From: a virus
Direction: 5' to 3' (one strand)
DNA: 23,207 nt
Virus record (IMG/VR): IMGVR_UViG_3300032246_000222
Span: 1-23,207 of that record
The notes below the pieces were generated by a model, which saw only the letters and a list, made by a program, of their open reading frames with translations, searched no databases and had not been told where the DNA came from. Of this stretch, positions 13,434 through 20,006 are shown piece after piece; positions within the stretch are counted from its first letter, which is position 1; every line of letters starts with the position of its first letter. The translations under genes and the position numbers were made by a program.

Positions 13434-13730
13434 TTAAATCTCAGGTTTAAATACTTGTGGCTGCCAAGGAGCAGGAACAGGCTTTTTATCTAATTGTGCT
13501 AATTGTGCTTCAAGATTTGCAATAATGTGGCATTTTCCATCAGTTTGAGCATCTTTTTTAATCCATTCAATAATTACTTCTTCAGTAACATCTGCAAATG
13601 GTGTTTTTGCAATAGGATTATCAAAATACCAATATCCTTCAGTTTCTACTTGATCATTAGATACAAAATATTTGACGTGGGTAATTACGTCATTTTCAGC
13701 AAAAACTTCAAGTATTTTCCAAATAAACAT
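13434..13730 (-). CDS. Small conserved-type phage protein, 98 aa
   Basis: The product begins MFIWKILEVFAENDVITHVKYFV, then has a TEGYWYFDNP segment, PFADVTEEVIIEWIKK and a Pro-rich tail (KKPVPAPWQPQVF). I recognise this composition as a small protein frequent among fibre genes of aquatic podo- and myophages, without known function. Alternating beta strands in the first half and one helix (about 50-65) suggest a compact alpha/beta fold. Spacing to both neighbours is two bases, so it is in the same translation chain as the gp4-like adaptor and the 133-aa fibre-associated protein. There is no signal or membrane segment. Confidence 0.65.
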   Translation of the reverse strand: MFIWKILEVFAENDVITHVKYFVSNDQVETEGYWYFDNPIAKTPFADVTEEVIIEWIKKDAQTDGKCHIIANLEAQLAQLDKKPVPAPWQPQVFKPEI

Positions 13731-13732
13731 TA

Positions 13733-14134
13733 TTAAAAATTAGTAATAGCCATTAATTCGGCAGTAGTTGTTGCATTAGCAATAGCGGCACGACCAACTA
13801 CTAGACTAGCAGTAAAGTCTGCATCGCTAACAGCATTTTCGATACTAGCTAGAATATTGAGTTGTCTTGCTTGGGCTTCTGCTACAGCTTTAGCGTTAAA
13901 CTGAGCTAGTTTGATAGCTTTAGCTTTTTCAAAGTTTACTATGACTGTAGAGCCGTTTAGTTCCCAGGCATCAAAGAATTGAGCGTCAGAGCCTTGTGGC
14001 AATGTGCTGTCATCAACAATAATTGCACCAGCAGGGCAGTCTTTTTCTAATACTTCGTTAATAGGCAATTCGCCAGTAGGAACACAAACAGATACACAGC
14101 CAATTGCGTTTGTATAAATGATTATTTGTGACAT
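13733..14134 (-). CDS. Fibre-associated protein, possible assembly factor, 133 aa
   Basis: The N-terminal half is beta-rich with conserved-looking features (YTNAIGCVSVCVPTGELPINEVLEKDCPAGA, then DSTLPQGSDAQFFDAWELNGSTVIVN). The C-terminal half is a long Ala-rich helical region (about 70-125, KAKAIKLAQFNAKAVAEAQA). The same two-part design, a small beta domain and a helical tail, is seen in many phage proteins encoded just after tail fibres and often labelled fibre assembly chaperones. It lies ten bases after the 287-aa fibre, in the right place for that role. Whether it folds fibres or stays in the virion is not visible. Confidence 0.6.
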   Translation of the reverse strand: MSQIIIYTNAIGCVSVCVPTGELPINEVLEKDCPAGAIIVDDSTLPQGSDAQFFDAWELNGSTVIVNFEKAKAIKLAQFNAKAVAEAQARQLNILASIENAVSDADFTASLVVGRAAIANATTTAELMAITNF

Positions 14135-14144
14135 TATTTTTCCT

Positions 14145-15008
14145 TTAATCGTAAACCGTTAAACAAACAGCGTATGGGTTCGTTTGTGCGCCATTATATC
14201 TTTGGATTTCAACTGCAAAAGAAGATGTTGTGGGTGCTTGATAAGTTGAGCCTGAAACGGCAAACAAAGTTGCAAAACATTGATAAGTTCCAGAATCTGG
14301 AGATGCTGCGCCTGTTACGCAATAGTTTGCATCTGATAAAGCATTAGTAAAATTAACTACATAATATCCAGTTGCACTATAAGTAACAGAGCTTACATTA
14401 TAAGATTTTACAATTGTTCCTGCGCCACTTGATGGATTAAATCGTACCCAAGCCTTTGCACTACCTTGAATAGCGTTAGTTGTTGAAGTGCTGTTAGTGC
14501 CATCACTTAAATTTGTAGATTGTAAAGTTGTTGTTGCTAAAGCTGTACCATTAAAAGTAAGCGCAGAAGAAGCTCCTAAAGAGCCACTATTGTTATATTG
14601 AATCTGTGTATTTGATCCTGCTGGTACTGCAATAGAACCCCATGCAGAACCGTTATAACCTTCAAAATTGCTATTTGTTACGTTATATCGAATCATTCCT
14701 TGAGCTGGGCTTGAGCTTCTTTGAGCTGTTGTTCCGCTAGGAATTTGAATTTCGCCTGTACCGCCAAATATGGCATCGCCTGTAGTGTTTAACGTGCTAA
14801 GGCTTGTTACTCCTGTTACGCTTAATGTGCCACCAAATGAACCTGTGCCTGTAGCGACTAAATTAGTAGTATTAAGGTTATTTGAGCCATCAATATAGGC
14901 CAAAGTGCCATTAGCAGCAGGAACAGTCACAGAATACGCATTTGCCGTATTTGTGCCGTTAAATGTGATGTTACCGCCAGCGTTGGCTAAAAAGACTAAT
15001 TGACTCAT
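14145..15008 (-). CDS. Tail fibre, 287 aa
   Basis: The whole product is Gly/Ser/Thr/Asn-rich beta material. The N terminus (VFLANAGGNITFNGTNTAN) is of a kind found at fibre starts. Residues about 45-100 contain repeated GSFGGTLSVTGVTSL / GDAIFGG segments, and about 100-125 the common MIRYNVTNSNFEGYNGSAW segment. The C-terminal about 100 residues carry a receptor-binding-type domain seen at the end of many aquatic phage fibres: KAWVRFNPSSGAGTIVKSYN, YYVVNFTNALSDANYCVTG and a final short VYD. It is likely trimeric and a host-recognition protein. It is one of two full fibres in the cluster, the other being the 745-aa gene upstream. Confidence 0.85.
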   Translation of the reverse strand: MSQLVFLANAGGNITFNGTNTANAYSVTVPAANGTLAYIDGSNNLNTTNLVATGTGSFGGTLSVTGVTSLSTLNTTGDAIFGGTGEIQIPSGTTAQRSSSPAQGMIRYNVTNSNFEGYNGSAWGSIAVPAGSNTQIQYNNSGSLGASSALTFNGTALATTTLQSTNLSDGTNSTSTTNAIQGSAKAWVRFNPSSGAGTIVKSYNVSSVTYSATGYYVVNFTNALSDANYCVTGAASPDSGTYQCFATLFAVSGSTYQAPTTSSFAVEIQRYNGAQTNPYAVCLTVYD

Positions 15009-15039
15009 AATTGTTCCATTTTAATATGTTAAGTAGTAA

Positions 15040-15309
15040 TTAACAATCTGTAGCACCTTCAAACTCAGGCTTTTGTTTAATAATGGCATATAACTGTTCT
15101 CTGTTAGCACCAGCCACATATTCATTGCCGCTAAGTTGTAATTTGCCTGCGGATAAAGGTTGTTTGCCAGCATCTCTTGCTTCTTTTGAAGCATATCCGT
15201 AAAAAGTTATTTCAGTACCATAACCTTTAAAATCTTCTTGAATTGCACCAATATTCCAATATGTTGCTGGAATTCCATAATCTGTGTCAATTAATTTTTC
15301 CAATGCCAT
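15040..15309 (-). CDS. Small phage protein of the fibre cluster, 89 aa
   Basis: The product begins ALEKLIDTDYGIPATYWNIG, continues with EITFYGYASKEARDAGKQPLS and ends EQLYAIIKQKPEFEGATD. This pattern (T-x-x-G-I-P-A-T-Y-W, Y-G-Y-x-S-K-E-A-R, then a short C-terminal helix with KQxPEF) is one I associate with a widespread small protein next to phage fibre or structural genes, with no known function. It is followed after a 31-base gap by the 287-aa fibre and preceded by 12 bases from the 745-aa fibre. A minor tail or fibre-attachment component is plausible. Confidence 0.7.
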   Translation of the reverse strand: MALEKLIDTDYGIPATYWNIGAIQEDFKGYGTEITFYGYASKEARDAGKQPLSAGKLQLSGNEYVAGANREQLYAIIKQKPEFEGATDC

Positions 15310-15321
15310 AATTTTCCTTTT

Positions 15322-17559
15322 TTATCCTACTAGAAGTCTGCGAGATGTACCACCACTATCTGTAATTGTTATATATCCTGCTGGGGTTAATATTCCTGCT
15401 GTATATGTGCCAAATCTAATTGTTCCTGCACCTTTTGGTGCTAATGACAAAGTAACATCTGTGTCTGAACCTTGGGCAGAAATAGCAACAACTTTGCTTG
15501 CTGTTGTAGCACCTGTCACTTGTAAATAATCAACAGCAGAAGTTGTATTAGAAACTCGCATTTGTTCTAAAGTAACATTATTTGTGTAGAAACGAATATT
15601 TCCAGTACCAGCAGATGAAGCATATAAACTACCATCAGACTGTAATCCTAGTCCTGCTACTCCACTAAAGGATAGGGTAGGAGTTCCGTAGATTGCTGTG
15701 GTGGTTGTCGGAACATAAGTATTAACTGTAGTGCCAACTTCAACTTGAGGAGCAACAATAGTGACAGTTTTTGATGTTCCAGTAAAAGAATAATTTGTAC
15801 CATCTTCTGATATTAAAAGTTGTACACCAGCCGTACTTACTGAAGCTGTTATTGATAATCTCCACCAACCACTTCCTACATTAGTAGAAGAATAAGAAGT
15901 TGGAGAACTAATAATATTTGCTGAAAATGCACCTGTTGTTAAATTAAAAAATACACCTTGTGCTGCGGCAGAAGCATAAATACCAAAATAATTAGCAGTT
16001 CCAGCTTTTGCATAAATGCTGTAAGTAAATATGTTTGGTGTTGATAAAATTTGTGAAATTTCATGGTTACCAGTTCCAGTACCAGTATTCATCAAAAATG
16101 CTGTAGTGCCGCCAAAAGGGTCAGATTGACCGCTTGTTAAAGTTACATTTGTTGCCGCCCAAGACGCATTAGTTAAATCACTACTTCTTACAAATAAATT
16201 ATTACCAGTACCTTTTAATACTTCTGTCTGTCCAGTAATAGTAGTAAATGTACCTGCGGCTGGGGTAGTTCCACCAATAACTGTGTTGTCTATTGTGCCG
16301 CCTGTGATTGCAGGAGTTATCAAAGATGCGCTTGTAGCCAAAGCTACAACTGTTCCTGAGCCTGATGTGCTATAGCTTGTTCCCCATGCGCTGCCTGTGC
16401 TATTTGGTATTCCAGAGCCAGGATAAACCATTGTGCTAGAAGCATTAATTGTGATTGCAGCAGAACCATTATAGGTTGTACCGCTACTAAATGTAATGTT
16501 TGTACCAGCAGTTAGATTAAATAAATTACTACCTAATGCTACTCCTGAGATTGTGCTATTTGACAATGCACCATTAGGAATACTAGTCAAACTTGCGCCT
16601 GATCCACTAAATACTGTTGCTGATAATGTGCCTGTATTAGGTACAAAAGATAGTTTTGTAGAGCTAGTAGTAGCAGCATTATTGCCTGTTGTTGCGCCTG
16701 ATAAAACAGGGTAATAAGTAGAAACAGAGCTTGTATTGTCAGTAATGGCTATATTTGTAGCATTTGTGGCTGTTGTTGCACTTGTCGCTGTGCTGGCGTT
16801 GCCTGTCAATGCACCTACAAAAGTTGTAGAAGTAACGCTAGTTAAGCCTGCAATGGTAGTTGCTGTGCCGCCCAAACTAATAGCAGTTGATCCTACGGTA
16901 ATACTAGAGTTAGTAAGGGCAGAGTTAGGGATGCTTGTTAAACTCGCCCCAGAGCCGCTAAAAACAGTCGCAGATAGCGTTCCGGTAGATGGGTTGTATT
17001 GATACTTAGTAGAGCTTGTATATTCTGTTGATAGACTTCCACTTGTTTGGTTAGCAAACAAAGGATAACGAGTTGCATTTGTAGTGGTGTCATCGGTAAC
17101 AGAAGCGTAAAAAGTAGGCGTTGTCCAAGAAGGGGCGCTTCCTGTCGTTGCTGTTAAAACTTGACCTGTTGTGCCGTTTGTTAAATAAGCCGTATTTCCA
17201 GAACTTGACTGATAAACAAGTGTATTTGCGCCACCAAGCTGTAAATTTGTTGCAGTTGAAGCTATGCCATTTAAAGAGCCTACAAAGCCACCATTAGCCG
17301 ATAAAACGCCTGTAGAGGGGTTAAAACTAAGCTTAGACGATGTAACGCTAAGACTTGTGACTTGACCTGTATTAACTGCTGAAAAAGTGGGATAGAACGT
17401 GCCTGATGCTGTTGTATCAATAATGCCAATACTTTCAGTAGCAGAAACAACAAAAGGCTGACCTTGACCTAGAAAAGTATTAAATGACCCATCTAAGTTA
17501 AAGTAAGCCTGAACAGGCAGAATATTCTGGTCTGTCGTTAATGCTGGCCCTATAGCCAT
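15322..17559 (-). CDS. Large tail fibre with repeats and carbohydrate-binding-like domain, 745 aa
   Basis: Order of parts: an N-terminal anchor (about 10-40, LPVQAYFNLDGSFNTFLGQG) shared with the gene upstream. Then come three related shaft units near 48-90, 155-198 and 272-315, each with YP...TG...TSS.KLSF.P.TG.LSA-like order. A Gly/Ser/Thr-rich stretch follows. A jelly-roll-like domain (about 443-615; FTYSIYAKAGTANYFGIYA, VGSGWWRLSITASV, APQVEVGTTVNTYVP) resembles carbohydrate-binding modules in fibres. The C-terminal domain (about 650-745; VDYLQVTGATTASKVVAIS, then LAPKGAGTIRFGTY and GYITITDSGGTSRRLLVG) is a common fibre end. It should be a long trimeric fibre binding surface sugar. Apparent frames on the other strand here are by-products of Ala/Thr/Val-rich codons. 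Confidence 0.88.
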   Translation of the reverse strand: MAIGPALTTDQNILPVQAYFNLDGSFNTFLGQGQPFVVSATESIGIIDTTASGTFYPTFSAVNTGQVTSLSVTSSKLSFNPSTGVLSANGGFVGSLNGIASTATNLQLGGANTLVYQSSSGNTAYLTNGTTGQVLTATTGSAPSWTTPTFYASVTDDTTTNATRYPLFANQTSGSLSTEYTSSTKYQYNPSTGTLSATVFSGSGASLTSIPNSALTNSSITVGSTAISLGGTATTIAGLTSVTSTTFVGALTGNASTATSATTATNATNIAITDNTSSVSTYYPVLSGATTGNNAATTSSTKLSFVPNTGTLSATVFSGSGASLTSIPNGALSNSTISGVALGSNLFNLTAGTNITFSSGTTYNGSAAITINASSTMVYPGSGIPNSTGSAWGTSYSTSGSGTVVALATSASLITPAITGGTIDNTVIGGTTPAAGTFTTITGQTEVLKGTGNNLFVRSSDLTNASWAATNVTLTSGQSDPFGGTTAFLMNTGTGTGNHEISQILSTPNIFTYSIYAKAGTANYFGIYASAAAQGVFFNLTTGAFSANIISSPTSYSSTNVGSGWWRLSITASVSTAGVQLLISEDGTNYSFTGTSKTVTIVAPQVEVGTTVNTYVPTTTTAIYGTPTLSFSGVAGLGLQSDGSLYASSAGTGNIRFYTNNVTLEQMRVSNTTSAVDYLQVTGATTASKVVAISAQGSDTDVTLSLAPKGAGTIRFGTYTAGILTPAGYITITDSGGTSRRLLVG
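16573..16632 (-). repeat. Fibre repeat copy 2 (codons 310-329)
   Basis: This encodes the 20 residues from GTLSATVFSG to SLTSIPN, identical in protein sequence to copy 1 at 16924-16983. The codons differ at 17 of 20 positions: 43 of 60 bases match and the longest shared run is five bases. The repeats are 117 codons apart. Confidence 0.9.
16924..16983 (-). repeat. Fibre repeat copy 1 (codons 193-212)
   Basis: This is the first copy of the perfectly conserved 20-residue segment of the large fibre. It uses more G/C-ending codons (for example GCG and ACG) than copy 2 at 16573-16632. All 17 differences are silent: 16 at third codon positions and one at the first position of a leucine codon. Confidence 0.9.
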
Positions 17560-17569
17560 AATTTAACCT

Positions 17570-18061
17570 TTAATAGGCAATACAGTTAACTAAAACTACA
17601 TCACTTGCAGACATATTTGCTGCTGCGCCTGTAGTAACAGAATAGCTAGTAAATGTGACTGAAGTTGTTGTGCTTCCTGTTAATTGTAAAAATAATGTGC
17701 TACCGCTAGTTACATCAGCAGCAAAAGCCAACCAACCATTAGGAGCTGTTGGAAGGGTAATTGTTCCATTTGCTGCACCACCAGTACCAACCACAACTTT
17801 AAACACAAATGTGCCAACAGCAGTAATAGTTGGGCTTGTGCCAAAACCTGATGAAATAGTAGGCAATGTGTTTGAAGTGGCGATTAAATTGCCACCCATA
17901 GACAATGTAGATGGGTTTTCAGTATTGCCAGTTAAAGGTGGAGAAAATACAACACCACCAGGACCAATTAAACCTGTGCATACACCAGCAGCGTTAAATT
18001 GAGCCTGAACAGGAACTGTATTAGTAGTTGAGGTTGATGCTACTGCATTAGTGTATGACAT
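17570..18061 (-). CDS. Fibre-related beta protein with shared anchor, 163 aa
   Basis: The N terminus contains TVPVQAQFNAAGVCTGLIGPGG (about 15-36), which aligns with LPVQAYFNLDGSFNTFLGQG of the large fibre just downstream. The DNA also shares a 12-base stretch (agcctgaacagg on the + strand at 18002-18013 and 17506-17517). The rest (about 60-163) is Gly/Thr/Ser-rich beta structure with a strand pattern FVFKVVVGTGGAANGTITLP and NGWLAFAADVTSG, ending LVNCIAY. It could be a short fibre, or a spike that attaches at the same site as the big fibre. It is separated from the fibre by ten bases and from the upstream gene by eight. Confidence 0.75.
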   Translation of the reverse strand: MSYTNAVASTSTTNTVPVQAQFNAAGVCTGLIGPGGVVFSPPLTGNTENPSTLSMGGNLIATSNTLPTISSGFGTSPTITAVGTFVFKVVVGTGGAANGTITLPTAPNGWLAFAADVTSGSTLFLQLTGSTTTSVTFTSYSVTTGAAANMSASDVVLVNCIAY

Positions 18062-18069
18062 GATTTTCC

Positions 18070-18423
18070 TTAATTCTGATCAATCATAGGCATTACATAT
18101 AGCGTATTAGCTGCACCAATAGCTGTAATAGCAAAACTAGGTGGTACAGCAATAACAGTAGGCTGTGACATTGAAATGCCTAAAACAAAACTGTTAGAGC
18201 TATTTCCACCAGTAGGAAGAACGGCTGCTGGTGCAGTTGTCGTTGTTCCTGCTACGGCAGGGGCAATACTAATAGCGATAGGGGTTGAGCCTGTGTTTAA
18301 AAAGCCACAAAAGTTCGGCTGATCATTACCAAAAGGAGTAATAGTTACAGAAGTCGAACTAGCTGTAGATACTGTAATCGCTGTTGTTGGGCCAACAAAG
18401 CGATAAGCTGATACGTTAGCCAT
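18070..18423 (-). CDS. Beta-rich small virion protein, 117 aa
   Basis: The product is rich in Ala, Thr, Ser and Pro with alternating hydrophobic strands (AYRFVGPTTAITVSTASSTSVTITPF, then GSTPIAISIAPAV). It has no charged helices, no signal peptide and no membrane segment. The look is of a small beta-sandwich such as a head decoration or fibre-joint protein. It starts after GGATAAATC and lies nine bases after the 108-aa gene. No family was recognised. Placement between the coat and fibre genes, and a composition matching its neighbours, point to a structural role. Confidence 0.65.
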   Translation of the reverse strand: MANVSAYRFVGPTTAITVSTASSTSVTITPFGNDQPNFCGFLNTGSTPIAISIAPAVAGTTTTAPAAVLPTGGNSSNSFVLGISMSQPTVIAVPPSFAITAIGAANTLYVMPMIDQN

Positions 18424-18432
18424 GATTTATCC

Positions 18433-18759
18433 TTAAACAGCAGTAGTTGGCAATGGGCCTTCTGCACGAACAATTTGGAACTCATAAACGCCAGCAGTAG
18501 GGGTAACGCTTGTAGTTGCAACATTACCAAACTGAACTGTTAATACGTTTGCAGTTAAGCAATCAGCTTCAACAATAAATGCTCCAGTAGCTTGGTTAGC
18601 AATATAACCTTGTGCAACGATAATATCGGTTACTTGCAAGCCAGGTAGGCTAAAAGTTTGAGCAGCAGTAGTATTTGGGGCTACTTGAGATGGTGTTAAA
18701 GATGGGCCAATATAAAAAGTTTCGTGAGAATTGCCACGAGTTACAGTAGTGCTAGACAT
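18433..18759 (-). CDS. Beta-rich small virion protein, 108 aa
   Basis: A polar N terminus with SSTTVTRGNSHETFYIGPS is followed by beta strands (AQTFSLPGLQVTDIIVAQGY, then LTANVLTVQFGNV and GVYEFQIVRAEG). There is a single cysteine and no membrane segment. It begins after AAAGGAAAAAAT, a strong version of the structural-gene binding site. An upstream inverted repeat lies between it and the glycosyltransferase gene. The composition and neighbours suggest a virion surface or fibre-joint protein. I recognise no family. Confidence 0.65.
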   Translation of the reverse strand: MSSTTVTRGNSHETFYIGPSLTPSQVAPNTTAAQTFSLPGLQVTDIIVAQGYIANQATGAFIVEADCLTANVLTVQFGNVATTSVTPTAGVYEFQIVRAEGPLPTTAV

Positions 18760-18784
18760 ATTTTTTCCTTTGCAAAGGGGGTTT

Positions 18785-18800
18785 GTTGTAAATCTACAAC
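18785..18800. repeat. Inverted repeat in the gap after the glycosyltransferase gene
   Basis: GTTGTAAATCTACAAC is a 6-bp inverted repeat with a four-base centre, lying directly at the glycosyltransferase stop. No T tract follows on the - strand (the next bases are AAACCCCC), so it is not a terminator. It is an operator-like or RNA hairpin element of unknown role. Confidence 0.45.
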
Positions 18801-19480
18801 TATTTTACATTGTTTTGTGCTTCCCTCAAGTGTTTTCCGCAACTTCCTTTAAAAGTTTTGTAGCCAATGTGACCTAGCTCAAACTCAAGATTTGCCCAGA
18901 CTTTGCCACCAATATCAATCCATCTTTGGCAAAAGCTAAAATCTTCACTTAGACGATTGCCGTTAGGCATTTCATAAGGGTCAAATAATGGCCAAAATTG
19001 ACTATATTCTGTAGTGCTACGCAAAGTCTGACGAGGATAAGCCTCAATCATCTTTTGGGCACAATTACGGCTAATTTTCATAAAACCACCAGGAAGCCCT
19101 AATACCTCTAATAATCCTGTTTCTGGGTCTGTGGGATAAGATTCTTTTACAGCTATTTTAAAAGGCCATTCAAATGGTTCTTTTTTCTTAGGGTAAATAC
19201 CACCCACTAAATCTACAGGGTAATCAATTAATTGGATTAATGCCCCTGGTTCCCAAAATACATCATCATCAATAAAGACTAATGTATCGCAATTAGAGCG
19301 TACAAAAGCAGCAAATAATGCCCCTCTTGAGCCTGCAATATCGCTATTACCTATGTCCTCTGCCATGCAGAACTTATCTCCACGATGAATAATATTCATG
19401 GAATCTAACAAAATTGAGCGCATAGTTGGAAAATGAACCTTAGCTGAATAGCAAGGCATAGCAATCATTACATTCTTCAT
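18800..19480 (-). CDS. GT-A type glycosyltransferase-like protein, 226 aa
   Basis: The order of motifs is that of a nucleotide-sugar GT-A fold. An N-terminal strand VMIAMPCYS (4-12) is followed by LVFIDDDVFW with the D-x-D metal-binding triad at 71-73, and VGGIYPKKK (92-100). Next are LPGGFMKISR (129-138), SEDFSFCQRW (178-187) with the likely catalytic acidic residue, and a final GHIGYKTF with His204. Enzymes of this class transfer a sugar from a nucleotide donor. In a phage, targets may be capsid or fibre proteins, phage DNA, or host surface polymer (lysogenic conversion). It lies in the late operon, directly after a terminator that follows the coat cluster, which favours a virion or late target. 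There is no membrane segment. Length is short but complete for a single domain. Confidence 0.82.
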   Translation of the reverse strand: MKNVMIAMPCYSAKVHFPTMRSILLDSMNIIHRGDKFCMAEDIGNSDIAGSRGALFAAFVRSNCDTLVFIDDDVFWEPGALIQLIDYPVDLVGGIYPKKKEPFEWPFKIAVKESYPTDPETGLLEVLGLPGGFMKISRNCAQKMIEAYPRQTLRSTTEYSQFWPLFDPYEMPNGNRLSEDFSFCQRWIDIGGKVWANLEFELGHIGYKTFKGSCGKHLREAQNNVK

Positions 19481-19496
19481 AAATTCCCCTTAGATG

Positions 19497-19530
19497 TTAA
19501 AAACCCACCCTTTTTAGGGGGTGGGCTTTT
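19497..19530 (-). terminator. Intrinsic terminator after coat/145-aa gene
   Basis: On the - strand, CCCACCC (19525-19519) and GGGTGGG (19510-19504) form a 7-bp GC-rich stem with the loop CCTAAAAA. A run of five T follows, a textbook intrinsic terminator. The A-rich 5' side can extend pairing with the T run, so it could also stop + strand transcription. No promoter is visible between it and the glycosyltransferase start (19480), so downstream genes depend on readthrough or antitermination. Confidence 0.85.
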
Positions 19531-19543
19531 ATTTTACAACAGA

Positions 19544-19981
19544 TTACTGTGCTGACAAGTCGTAACCATATACATAAACGTCAATAGTTCCTGTAGCAGT
19601 AGCAGTAGCTACGTTTACATAGAGTTGTTGAGCGTTTGTTGCGCTTGCAACCAAAGTGGTAGCTTGAACTTTAGCGTTAGTAGTTGTCGAATTGCTTGAC
19701 AATGCTGCCGCTGTGAAGATTGCTGTGCCACCTTGTGATGGAGCTGTGTAAACACCTAAATAAATGCTAGAGATGCTAGAAACTGTTGCTGTACCATTTA
19801 CTGCGTTAGCAGTAATAATAGAAACAGGAACATAGTTAGTTACATCAATTACGTTTACAGGTGTGTCACCCAAAGATGCTAGGTTTACTGCTTGAGCAGT
19901 TGCGATCAAACGCAATGCTTGGTTAGTGCCTAGAATTTGTGGGTGAATCGAGGTAGTTACTGCTGGGCCTGGATTAGCCAT
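19544..19981 (-). CDS. Putative head decoration or minor virion protein, 145 aa
   Basis: It lies 25 bases after the coat gene and just before a strong terminator, so it should be expressed as highly as coat. The product is Ala/Thr/Val/Asn-rich and beta-like: SIHPQILGTNQALRLIATAQ (about 11-30), NVIDVTNYVPVSIITANAVN, SISSIYLGVYTAPSQGG and a C-terminal IDVYVYGYDLSAQ. It has no cysteine and few charges. Phages often encode a small decoration protein beside coat, and a beta-rich trimer at the capsid surface would fit. No family was recognised, so decoration is an inference from place and composition. Confidence 0.65.
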   Translation of the reverse strand: MANPGPAVTTSIHPQILGTNQALRLIATAQAVNLASLGDTPVNVIDVTNYVPVSIITANAVNGTATVSSISSIYLGVYTAPSQGGTAIFTAAALSSNSTTTNAKVQATTLVASATNAQQLYVNVATATATGTIDVYVYGYDLSAQ

Positions 19982-20006
19982 AATAGTTTCCTTTCGTTAT
20001 TAGTGA

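Noticed and set aside
16496-17002. Val/Ala/Pro-rich + strand frames opposite the large fibre
   Set aside because: They mirror the Gly/Thr/Ser codons of the fibre; hydrophobic runs are artefacts and not membrane proteins.
17655-18002. 115-codon + strand frame opposite the 163-aa protein
   Set aside because: Same antisense effect; no start signals and opposite to all genes around it.
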